From Rhodothermaceae bacterium (GTDB lineage: Bacteria > Bacteroidota > Rhodothermia > Rhodothermales > Rubricoccaceae), in assembly GCA_013003465.1 (NCBI GenBank), contig JABDIZ010000403.1, positions 1 to 7,962 on the forward strand: 7,962 nt of DNA, read 5' to 3'. Below are positions 1 through 6,301 of the stretch, in pieces. The notes under the pieces were generated by a model. It had not been told where the DNA came from, did not search any database, and saw only the letters and a list, made by a program, of their open reading frames with translations. The stretch's first letter is position 1, and each line of letters begins with the position of its first letter. Position numbers and translations under genes: made by a program.

Positions 1-1
1 C

Positions 2-226
2 TTCGAGCACGAGATCCACCGCAGCGTGCAGACGCACGGCGCGGTCACACACGTCTGGAGCACCTACGCCTGGCGGACGACCGAGGACGGCCCCGTGGGG
101 GGGCAGGGCGTCAACAGCATCCAACTCGTCTACGACGGCACGCGCTGGTGGATCACCTCGTGGATGTTCGACGGCCGCAGCGATGCGCCGCCGGTGCCGA
201 CTGAATACCTGCCAGACGGAGAATGA
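2..226 (+). CDS. SnoaL/NTF2-like protein, C-terminal part (5' end outside window)
   Basis: The frame is open from base 2 and ends at TGA 224-226, giving 74 visible residues; the gene starts left of the window. The visible part reads FEHEIHRS, then GAVTHVWSTYAWR, then GVNSIQLVYDGTRWWITSWMFD. The order (E..R, HVWSTY, G.NSIQL..DG.RWWI.S..FD) is the characteristic second half of the cone-shaped NTF2/SnoaL-like fold. In this group, stand-alone cytoplasmic proteins of about 130-160 residues often have no known substrate. A GTG at 26 could be read as a start, but it would cut the domain in half, and the frame upstream already encodes family-like residues, so this is a truncated view rather than a small gene. 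I cannot assign a substrate or enzymatic role. Its stop codon directly abuts the stop of the opposite-strand gene. Confidence 0.8.
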   Translation, partial: FEHEIHRSVQTHGAVTHVWSTYAWRTTEDGPVGGQGVNSIQLVYDGTRWWITSWMFDGRSDAPPVPTEYLPDGE

Positions 227-3200
227 TCAGTTGCTGCCCGCGCGGTCCTGGAGGCGCTCGAAGTAGCGCTTGATGAGGTCCTGGTAGTCAGGCGCGTAGC
301 CGCTCTCTAGCGCACGGATGAGGTCACGGCGGAGGCGGTCCGATTCGGTATCAGTGGGCGGGAGGCGGTCGGGGCGGTCCGGGTTGGCCTCGTCCTCCCC
401 GGTGCGGCCTTCGCGGCGTTCCTCACGGCCCCGCTGGTTGACCGAGCGCTCGGCGTCGAGGAGGCGCTGGAGGATGTTCTGCTGCCGCTGGAGGGTTTCT
501 TCCGACAGGCGACCGCCGCGGAGTTCCCGTTCGATCTGGCGCATCTGATCGGAGGCGCGCTGGAGGGCGCTGCGCGTCTGCGGGTCGAGGCCCTGGCCGC
601 CTTCCTGCATCAGCTCTTGCAACTGCTGGCGGATGGCCTCCTGCTGTGCGGCAGCGCGGCGGGCTTGCTCTTGCTGGCTCTCCGTCAGGCGCTCGCCCGC
701 CATCTGGTTGAGCATCTGCTGCATCTGCTGGTTGAGCTGCTGCTGCTGCTGGCCCATCTGCTGAAGCTGCTGCTGCATCTGCTGCATGGACATGCCACTG
801 CCACCGCCGCCGCCCTGCTGCATCTGGTTGAGCAACTCGGAGAGCATCAACGCGAGGTCGTTGAGGTGCGTCATGGCCGTCTTCTGGTGCCCCGAGGCCG
901 GGCCGGGCTGGAGATCGGCGAGGCGCTCGGTGGCCTGGCCCATTTCGCGGAGGCCGTCGTGCGAGAGGCGCTGCACCTCGTAGGTCATCTGCGGGATCTC
1001 GCGGGCGAGGGCCTGGAGCGTGTCGGAGACGATGGCGAGGCCTTCGGCCAGTTCCACCTGTTGCTGCGCGATGGGGCGGAGGGCAGGACTGCGGCTCGGC
1101 AGTCCGCCGGTCTCATCGGCGAGGCGTTCCTGTTCTTCGGAGAGCGTGAGCACGTCGTCGAGCACGCGGCGGATGGCCTGCATGTTGAGCTGGCTCTGCT
1201 CGCCGCTCATCTGCCCGGCCATCTGCTGCATCTGCTGGGCCATCTGCTGGAGTTGCTGCTGCATCTGCTGCTGCCCCTGCTGCGCGTCCTGCAACTGGTT
1301 CTGCTGGAGCTGCTGCTGGTTCTGCTGCATCTGCTGCGGCAGGTTCTGCTGCTGCATCTGCTCCATCATCTGCTGCATCTCCTCGGTGGGCGCGCCGCGC
1401 TGCTCTTCCATGCGCTCCTGCAACTGCTCGATCAACTCCTGCAACTCTTCCATCTCCTCCTGGGCCTGCGCCTGTTCCTGCGCGAGCCGCTCGCGCTCAG
1501 CGGCGGCGTCCTGCGGGCTTTGCTCCCCCTGCTGTGGCTCGCCTTCCGACTGCTCTCCCGATTCGCCCTCCTGCTGTTCGCCTTCGGACGGTTCGCCTTC
1601 CGCTTGCTCGCTTTCCGAGGGCTCACCCTCGGACGCTTCGTCATTCTGCTCGCCCTGTTGCTGCTCCTGGAGACGCTCGGTGGCTTCGCTCAGCGCTTCC
1701 TCGCGCTCGGCGAGGTCTTCGGCACGGCGGGCGGCCTCGTCTAGCTCCTGGGCCGTCTGGAGGCGCTCGAAGAGTTCGAGGGCGCGCTCCATCCGCTCCC
1801 GGAATTCCTCCTCGTTGAACTCGATCTCGTCCAGTGCTTCCATCATCTGGCGCATGTCCATCTGCTCCATCGCCTGGCGGAGCATCTCCAGCGCCTCGCG
1901 CAGTTCGGGCGAGTCAAGTTCCTCCATGACCTGCTGCATGGCCTCGTAGAGGCGCATCGTCTCCTCGGTGACGAGGGCGCCCTCCTGCATCTGCTCCAGC
2001 AGGTTTTCCATCTGCTGCGTCAATGCCTCGGTTTGCTGTTGCAGCGATTCCTGCTGCTGCATGAGCTGGTCGAGTTGGCGCTGGTCTTCCCAGTCGGGCT
2101 CGGGATCGCGGCGGAGTTCGTCGCGCAGTTCCTCGAAGCGCTCCTGAAACTCCTCGGACTCGTCCTGGATGGTTTCGAGCTGGTCCTCAGTCTCCTCCTG
2201 CGTCTCGTCGAGTTGGTCGTACTGCTCGTCAAGCGAGGGGTAGCGGAGCGTGAAGACGGGTGTGCGCGCGGCCTTGTAGCCGCTGACCACGTCGTTGTCG
2301 CGCACCTCGCCGTAGAACTCGACCACATCGCCCGGCTGGGGCGTGCGGCTGCCGTCGCGGGGGAGCCAGTCGGTGAGGACTTCCTGGTCGAGGCGGCGTG
2401 GGGCGTCGAGCGGAATGCTGACGCGGCGGAAGTCGGCTTCGGCCTCGCCGTCTCGGCGTTCGGCGAAGCGCCAGAACAGGCTCACGCGGGCGAAGCCGAA
2501 GTCGTCGGTGATGCGGAAGCGGGCGCGGCGGGCCGTTTCGGCGAGGACGTTCTCGGCGCCTTCCACCAGCGTGATCTGCGGCGGGGCGTCGCGCAGCGTG
2601 GCGAGGCGGTAGCGGACGGCATTCTGGTTGGTGCGCCCGTTGGCATCCACGAGGCGGATCTCGTATTCGCCCTCGCGCTGGAGCGTGAAGACGCCCGTGG
2701 CTTCCTGGCCCTCGACCGTGAGAGAAACCGGCGTGGGGGCCTGCTCGCTCCAGTTGACGAGCAGCATAGCTTCCTCGGGCGGCTCACCGCCGAGCGCCAC
2801 GGTCACGCGGATCTGCGTACCCGGCAGCGCCAGCACATCGCCGATGCCGGGGGCTAGGCTGCGGGTACGGAGCCCAGTGTAGCGCGGCGGCTGAAGCGAT
2901 ACATTAAGTCCGTTGACCACCGGACGCGTCACGACGGTGGCCTCATACCAGGGCGAGGTCACGCCCTCGGCTGTGATGCGGTAGCGGAGGTCGGCGCGGA
3001 CGTTGGGGACGGTGTGCGCGAAGCGTCCGTCCTCGCCGAGCGTGAGGCGAATCTGGTCTTGCGTTGCTTCGTCAGCACGGCCGAGTTCGAGGACCGCGTC
3101 GGGCGGGAAGTCGGTGCCCACGGGCCGGGCGGCGACGGCCAAGGCCTCGCCACGCGCCAGTTCCACATCGCCGGGCTCGACCTCGAAGAAAAACGGCGCG

Positions 3201-3796
3201 GGCGGCTGGAAATCGGTGGCCGGGGCGAAGAGCCGATCCACGGCGCCAACGAAGGTGGTCGGCGCCGCGATCAGGAAGAAGAGGAGGCCGAGCAGCGGGG
3301 CCAGGGCCCATGGTGCGATGCGGCGCACCGGCTGTAGGTCCTCGGTGCGCTCGAAGGGGACCGGTTCGACAGTGCGGCCGAGCGCATGCAGCGCGTGGTC
3401 CACGAGCGGCGTCGGGGCGGCGGAGGCCCGCCCGTCGGCGAGGTCGAGGAGCGCGGTCAGGCGGTCAGCCACGGCGGGGTGGCGGTGTCCGGCCCGTTCG
3501 GCTGCCACCCGTTCGTCGAGCCCGGGCACGACGCCCACAAGGCGCAGTACGGGCCAGACGACGAAGTAGCCCAGCAGCGCCAGCGCACCCACGACGAACA
3601 CCCAGAAGAACACCGAACGGAGCCCAATGCCCATCCAGAAGCCAGCTTCCACGGCCACGCCGACGAGGAGGAAGGCCGCCAGCACGCCCAGGGTGACAAC
3701 CAGGCCGAACGCGACTTCAGCCGCTGTCTGCCGCCGCATCGCCGTTTGCAACCGGCGGCGGATGGCGAGGAGAAGCTGGAGGGTGCCGTCACTCAT
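227..3796 (-). CDS. DUF4175-like membrane protein with very long Gln/Met/Glu-rich coiled coil
   Basis: The product has 1189 residues; ATG is at 3796-3794 and TGA at 229-227. Three hydrophobic membrane segments lie near residues 27-50, 58-86 and 162-183. Residues 200-520 are a beta-rich, probably Ig-like region (for example PPRYTGL near 303-309 and ITDDFGFARVSLFWRF near 429-444) and may face the periplasm. From about 521 to 1130 the chain is charged and Gln/Met-rich, predicted coiled coil. It is interrupted by a Gly-Glu-Ser-Pro-rich linker (714-762) and a glycine run with serine (995-1001). The C-terminus ends in a short conserved-looking helix, YAPDYQDLIKRYFERLQ (1167-1183), of a type I associate with this family. 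Domain order and length match Bacteroidota proteins annotated DUF4175, whose function is unknown. Such genes are often near MoxR/BatA-type genes, but none is visible here. The low-complexity codons produce long false frames on the plus strand. No Shine-Dalgarno sequence precedes the ATG. The reading frame is certain; the family name is fairly sure; the function is unknown. Confidence 0.85.
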   Translation of the reverse strand: MSDGTLQLLLAIRRRLQTAMRRQTAAEVAFGLVVTLGVLAAFLLVGVAVEAGFWMGIGLRSVFFWVFVVGALALLGYFVVWPVLRLVGVVPGLDERVAAERAGHRHPAVADRLTALLDLADGRASAAPTPLVDHALHALGRTVEPVPFERTEDLQPVRRIAPWALAPLLGLLFFLIAAPTTFVGAVDRLFAPATDFQPPAPFFFEVEPGDVELARGEALAVAARPVGTDFPPDAVLELGRADEATQDQIRLTLGEDGRFAHTVPNVRADLRYRITAEGVTSPWYEATVVTRPVVNGLNVSLQPPRYTGLRTRSLAPGIGDVLALPGTQIRVTVALGGEPPEEAMLLVNWSEQAPTPVSLTVEGQEATGVFTLQREGEYEIRLVDANGRTNQNAVRYRLATLRDAPPQITLVEGAENVLAETARRARFRITDDFGFARVSLFWRFAERRDGEAEADFRRVSIPLDAPRRLDQEVLTDWLPRDGSRTPQPGDVVEFYGEVRDNDVVSGYKAARTPVFTLRYPSLDEQYDQLDETQEETEDQLETIQDESEEFQERFEELRDELRRDPEPDWEDQRQLDQLMQQQESLQQQTEALTQQMENLLEQMQEGALVTEETMRLYEAMQQVMEELDSPELREALEMLRQAMEQMDMRQMMEALDEIEFNEEEFRERMERALELFERLQTAQELDEAARRAEDLAEREEALSEATERLQEQQQGEQNDEASEGEPSESEQAEGEPSEGEQQEGESGEQSEGEPQQGEQSPQDAAAERERLAQEQAQAQEEMEELQELIEQLQERMEEQRGAPTEEMQQMMEQMQQQNLPQQMQQNQQQLQQNQLQDAQQGQQQMQQQLQQMAQQMQQMAGQMSGEQSQLNMQAIRRVLDDVLTLSEEQERLADETGGLPSRSPALRPIAQQQVELAEGLAIVSDTLQALAREIPQMTYEVQRLSHDGLREMGQATERLADLQPGPASGHQKTAMTHLNDLALMLSELLNQMQQGGGGGSGMSMQQMQQQLQQMGQQQQQLNQQMQQMLNQMAGERLTESQQEQARRAAAQQEAIRQQLQELMQEGGQGLDPQTRSALQRASDQMRQIERELRGGRLSEETLQRQQNILQRLLDAERSVNQRGREERREGRTGEDEANPDRPDRLPPTDTESDRLRRDLIRALESGYAPDYQDLIKRYFERLQDRAGSN
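701..790 (-). repeat. Second Met-Gln codon repeat tract
   Basis: Residues 1003-1032 of the same protein repeat MQQMQQQLQQM-type units right after a run of five glycines with serine. At DNA level it repeats the CTGCTGCATCTG pattern found at 1196-1381, so the two tracts could recombine or slip with each other. No separate function is implied. Confidence 0.7.
1196..1381 (-). repeat. Imperfect CAG/ATG codon repeat encoding Met-Gln heptad-like tract
   Basis: Residues 806-867 of the DUF4175-like protein consist largely of repeated MQQ, QMQQ and QLQQ units. On the plus strand this appears as many imperfect copies of CTGCTGCATCTG. It lies wholly inside the gene and stays in frame. The tract probably forms an extended helix. 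Repeats of this kind can change length by slippage in multiples of three bases. Confidence 0.75.
1511..1657 (-). repeat. Gly-Glu-Ser-Pro-Gln-rich degenerate repeat (acidic linker)
   Basis: Residues 714-762 of the DUF4175-like protein are short variants of EGEPSE, EGEQ and SEGEP. The DNA shows repeated TCGCCTTCC/TCGCCTTCGG units. It is acidic, has no hydrophobic residues and separates two coiled-coil blocks, so it is most likely a disordered flexible linker. Confidence 0.7.
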
Positions 3797-3832
3797 GAAC
3801 GCTCAGGATGACCGGGGCAGGCAAGACTGCTG

Positions 3833-3840
3833 CGAGTATA
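3833..3840 (-). promoter_or_regulatory. Candidate -7/-10 box for the DUF4175-like gene
   Basis: The minus strand reads TATACTCG, which contains a sigma70-like TATACT and partly fits Bacteroidota TAnnTTTG. It sits about 36 nt before the ATG at 3796. No convincing -33/-35 partner is visible (only a weak GTTCC near 3858-3862), so this is tentative. Confidence 0.3.
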
Positions 3841-3907
3841 GCACTGCGGTTGCGGGAGGAACGGCGCGGGGTACGAAGAATTGCCTCCGCCGGGTCCGGG
3901 ATGCGCG

Positions 3908-3915
3908 TATTTTCG
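3908..3915 (+). promoter_or_regulatory. Candidate -7 box for the TonB receptor gene
   Basis: TATTTTCG matches the Bacteroidota -7 consensus TAnnTTTG at all fixed positions but one. A TTG lies at 3881-3883, with a spacer of 24 bp, longer than the usual 19-23. If real, transcription would start near 3919-3922. That favours the ATG at 3949, or a nearly leaderless message starting at the ATG at 3922. Confidence 0.35.
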
Positions 3916-3948
3916 CTCCCCATGAATGTCAAGGGCAAAGGCGGCGTG

Positions 3949-5943
3949 ATGGTCTGCAGCGGGGTCAAATGGCTCGCGCTGACGATGGGGGTGCTGGTTC
4001 CTGCATCCGCGCTCGCCCAGGAGTCATCGGCCGATACGCTGCGTTCCTATACGCTGGGCGAAGTCGTCGTGCAGAACGCCGCCCGGACCGCGCCGCTGAT
4101 CGAAGGCATCCGGCTGCGCGCGGCCGACTGGGTGGAGACCGACGCGCCCACGGTGGCCGAGGCCGTGCGACTCGCTCCGTCCACGCACGTCGTCACCAAC
4201 TCGCGCGGCGAGACGGTGCTGAGCCTACGCGGCGCCTCAGACCGCCAGAGCACGGTCTACTTCGATGGCGCCTTGCTCACGCTCCCGTGGGATCAGCGCC
4301 TCGACCTCGGCTTGCTTCCGGCCGCCACCGTCGGCAGCGCGACGGTGTTCAGCGGGGCTGCGCCGGTGCGGTTTGGCGCCGGAGGATCGGGCGGCGTCGT
4401 CAACCTCGTCTCACGTGACTTGGGGTCTGATGGGCGCGTGCTGGAAATCGAGGCCGCGGGGGAGCAGCCGCGCGGCGGGCGCCTCAGCGGCACCTGGCTG
4501 GAACGGCGCGGCGTGTGGTCGTCGGTCGTATCCGTACAGACGACGCAGACGGATGGAGTAGCCCTGCCAAACGAGACGCCACTCGCGTTCAGCCAGCCCG
4601 ATGACGCCGTGCGGACGAACACCGACCGAGCCCTTACGAGCGCGTTCGGGCGCGTGTCCGTCGCGGTGAGCCCGGCCGCGAGGCTAGGGGTTGCAGTCCT
4701 CCACCTCGACGCCGAGCAGGGCGTTGCGCCCGAGGGGCACCTCGACCCGGCCGTAGACCGCGTGCGCTTCTGGCGGTATCCGCACTGGCGCTACACGCTC
4801 GGCATCCTGTCGGGCGAAGCCAGAAGCCGACTCGGTACGGTGCGGGGCGCTGTCTGGGGTGGACGCTTCGGCCAAACCATTGAGCGTTTTACGGATGTGT
4901 CGTACGCCGCATTAGATGAGCAGCAAGAGGATGCCGATGGGCTCGTCGGCGCGCGCCTCGTGCTGGAGCACGAGCTCACCCGCGGGGCCCTCCGGCTCGC
5001 CCTCAACGGACGCCATGCCCTGCATGAGGAGCAAGAGGCCTCGCCCAATGATGAGCCCACCGCCTTGGCGCGCCGCTACCAGCAGTCGATAGGAAGTGTG
5101 GGGGTGGAAGGCGACTGGCAGGCCTCGTCTCGCCTGGCCGTGACCGGCGGGGTGGGAATGAATGCGCTGCTCTCGCACGAGGCGGGAGCCTTCGCCTCGC
5201 CCGATCCGCTGACGGCGCTCGCCCTCACGAGCGGGGCCACGCTCGACATAGCCGATGGACTGGTTGCCCGGCTGTCGATGGGTCGGCGGACCCGCTTTCC
5301 GTCCATGCGGGAACGCTACGACGACGCGCTGGGCCGCTTTGCGCCCAACCCCGACCTGCGGCCCGAGGCGGCGTGGCTGCTCGACGTGGGGCTCCACGGT
5401 TCGACGGCAGCGTGGCAGGGTTCTGCAACCGTATTCGCGCGCCGCGTCACCGAAACCATCGAGGTGGCCGTCCGGCCCGATGGGTTGCGCGAGCGCGTCA
5501 ACCTGGGCGGGAGCCGAGCCTTCGGCGTCGAGGTGGCCGGGGCCGCGCGGTTGTCCGCTGCGCTCCGGGTGGACGGGCACCTGACGCTCCTCCACGTCCG
5601 CGGCTTCACCGATGAGGAGACGGGGTTGCGCCTGACCGAGACGCCGAATGCCCTCGGGCGCGTCGCCGTGAGCCGTCGGCCTGCGCGGGGGCTGCTCGCC
5701 ACCGCCGAGGCGCTCGTCACGGGCGTCGCCTACTCCGCCGTCACCGATGGGCTGACGCGCCTCGATCCGTCGTTCCGCCTCAATCTGCGCGCAGGGTACC
5801 GGCTGCTGTTGCCCCAGCGCGGTGTAGCGGGCGAGGTGTTCGGCCGCATCGACAACGTGTTCGACACGGTCTACTTCCCGCAGATCGGGCTCCCTGCGCC
5901 GGGGCGTACCGTGCGCATCGGACTCCGCCTAGCCCTGGGCTGA
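3949..5943 (+). CDS. TonB-dependent outer-membrane receptor
   Basis: The product has 664 residues from ATG 3949, ending at TGA 5941-5943. An upstream in-frame ATG at 3922 is a real alternative; those at 3901 and 3808 are less likely. I chose 3949 because AAAGG ends 7 nt before it and it gives a compact signal peptide: Lys7, hydrophobic WLALTMGVLVP, then ASALA with cleavage near residue 23. YTLGEVVV (34-41) looks like a TonB-box/plug entry. The plug spans about 42-157, with SLRGASDRQ, VYFDGALL, PWDQRLDL, VFSGAAPVRFGAGGSGGVVNLV. About 165-664 is an amphipathic beta-barrel ending in the family-like VFGRIDNVFDTVYFP and APGRTVRIGL. It would import a bound ligand across the outer membrane using TonB-ExbBD energy. 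There is no N-terminal carboxypeptidase-like domain and no SusD gene beside it, so a BtuB/metal-type receptor seems more likely than a SusC glycan transporter; the ligand cannot be told. The last residues are LALG, lacking the usual terminal aromatic. Confidence 0.9.
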   Translation: MVCSGVKWLALTMGVLVPASALAQESSADTLRSYTLGEVVVQNAARTAPLIEGIRLRAADWVETDAPTVAEAVRLAPSTHVVTNSRGETVLSLRGASDRQSTVYFDGALLTLPWDQRLDLGLLPAATVGSATVFSGAAPVRFGAGGSGGVVNLVSRDLGSDGRVLEIEAAGEQPRGGRLSGTWLERRGVWSSVVSVQTTQTDGVALPNETPLAFSQPDDAVRTNTDRALTSAFGRVSVAVSPAARLGVAVLHLDAEQGVAPEGHLDPAVDRVRFWRYPHWRYTLGILSGEARSRLGTVRGAVWGGRFGQTIERFTDVSYAALDEQQEDADGLVGARLVLEHELTRGALRLALNGRHALHEEQEASPNDEPTALARRYQQSIGSVGVEGDWQASSRLAVTGGVGMNALLSHEAGAFASPDPLTALALTSGATLDIADGLVARLSMGRRTRFPSMRERYDDALGRFAPNPDLRPEAAWLLDVGLHGSTAAWQGSATVFARRVTETIEVAVRPDGLRERVNLGGSRAFGVEVAGAARLSAALRVDGHLTLLHVRGFTDEETGLRLTETPNALGRVAVSRRPARGLLATAEALVTGVAYSAVTDGLTRLDPSFRLNLRAGYRLLLPQRGVAGEVFGRIDNVFDTVYFPQIGLPAPGRTVRIGLRLALG

Positions 5944-5948
5944 ATGCG

Positions 5949-6254
5949 TCAGCCTGCCGGGTCCACCTCACTGAGCACCTGCTGGCTGTGCGCGACGGGT
6001 GGAGCGGCGAAGAGCGGTTTCGTCTGTGCCCACGTCGTGCGGAACAGGTCGCTCTCGCGGTACCGATTCAGCGCAGCTTCGCCGGTCCAGTGGCTGTAGG
6101 TGCTGAGGATGTTGGGGTAGCGCGTGTCCTGCCAGAGCACGAGGTGCTGGCAGCCCTCCGTCGCGCGGATGTGCGGGGCCGACGCCTGGAAGATCGCCAG
6201 GAAGTCGTCCAGCCGGTCCGGCCGGAAGGTCATGCGGACGGTGCGAATCAGCAC
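5949..6254 (-). CDS. Antibiotic biosynthesis monooxygenase (ABM) domain protein
   Basis: The product has 101 residues; GTG start at 6254-6252, TGA at 5951-5949. The N-terminus MLIRTVRMTFRPDRLDDFL, central GCQHLVLWQD, TYSHWTGEAALNRYRESDLF and TTWAQTKPLFAAPP match the small dimeric ferredoxin-like ABM fold. Family members include heme-degrading and quinol-oxidising enzymes, but many of this size have no known activity. The GTG start is supported because family proteins begin with an (I/L)IR(I/T)V.M.F first beta strand, which the internal ATG at 6233 would remove. The tail reads PVAHSQQ where I recall an aromatic (often PxAWS) in relatives, which may be a divergence. It lies 13 nt downstream of a strong hairpin and has no evident promoter of its own in the 47 bp gap. 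It converges with the TonB receptor gene, 5 bp apart. Substrate unknown; cytoplasmic, with no signal peptide. Confidence 0.85.
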   Translation of the reverse strand: MLIRTVRMTFRPDRLDDFLAIFQASAPHIRATEGCQHLVLWQDTRYPNILSTYSHWTGEAALNRYRESDLFRTTWAQTKPLFAAPPVAHSQQVLSEVDPAG

Positions 6255-6267
6255 AGCACGAAAGGCA

Positions 6268-6294
6268 GCGGGGCGGGCCTGAGGCCCACCCCGC
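6268..6294 (-). terminator. GC-rich hairpin after the phosphatase-family gene
   Basis: Arm GCGGGGCGGGCC (6268-6279), loop TGA, arm GGCCCACCCCGC (6283-6294): 11 of 12 positions pair, with one C/A mismatch. On the minus strand it starts 7 nt after the TAA of the upstream gene and is followed by a short CTTTCGT, so it resembles an intrinsic terminator with a poor T tract. On the plus strand no T run follows. It ends 13 nt before the GTG of the ABM gene, so it could also act as an attenuator, a processing site or an RBS mask. Confidence 0.6.
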
Positions 6295-6301
6295 GATGCA
6301 C

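Larger units (their letters stand above)
3797..3948. other. Divergent intergenic region between DUF4175-like gene and TonB receptor gene
   Basis: This is about 152 bp between the ATG at 3796 (minus) and the chosen ATG at 3949 (plus). The receptor frame stays open back to 3808, but residues encoded before about 3922 are Arg/Ala-rich and precede the signal peptide, so I treat them as non-coding. Candidate promoter boxes for both directions lie inside. No strong inverted repeat or operator is evident. Confidence 0.6.

Noticed and set aside
1196..1381. Possible CRISPR or tandem-repeat array
   Set aside because: Units are irregular, have no spacers, and are fully explained by in-frame Met-Gln codons.
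617..1744. Long open plus-strand frame (375 codons, Leu/His-rich) opposite the DUF4175-like gene
   Set aside because: It is the antisense of Gln/Glu/Met codons (CAG reads CTG, Leu). Its sequence is low-complexity Leu and resembles no protein family, while the minus strand carries membrane helices and family-like ends.
1020..1949. Plus-strand frame rich in Cys and Ser (309 codons)
   Set aside because: Same cause: a shadow of the repeat tracts (CTGCTGC read as Cys). No domain, no start signal.
3808..3948. Use of the ATG at 3808 as the receptor start
   Set aside because: It would place about 47 Arg/Ala-rich residues before the signal peptide and leave almost no space for the divergent promoters.
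5931..5941. AGCCC-T-GGGCT inverted repeat at the end of the receptor gene as a terminator
   Set aside because: A usable loop leaves only a 4-bp stem, it lies within coding sequence, and no T tract follows.
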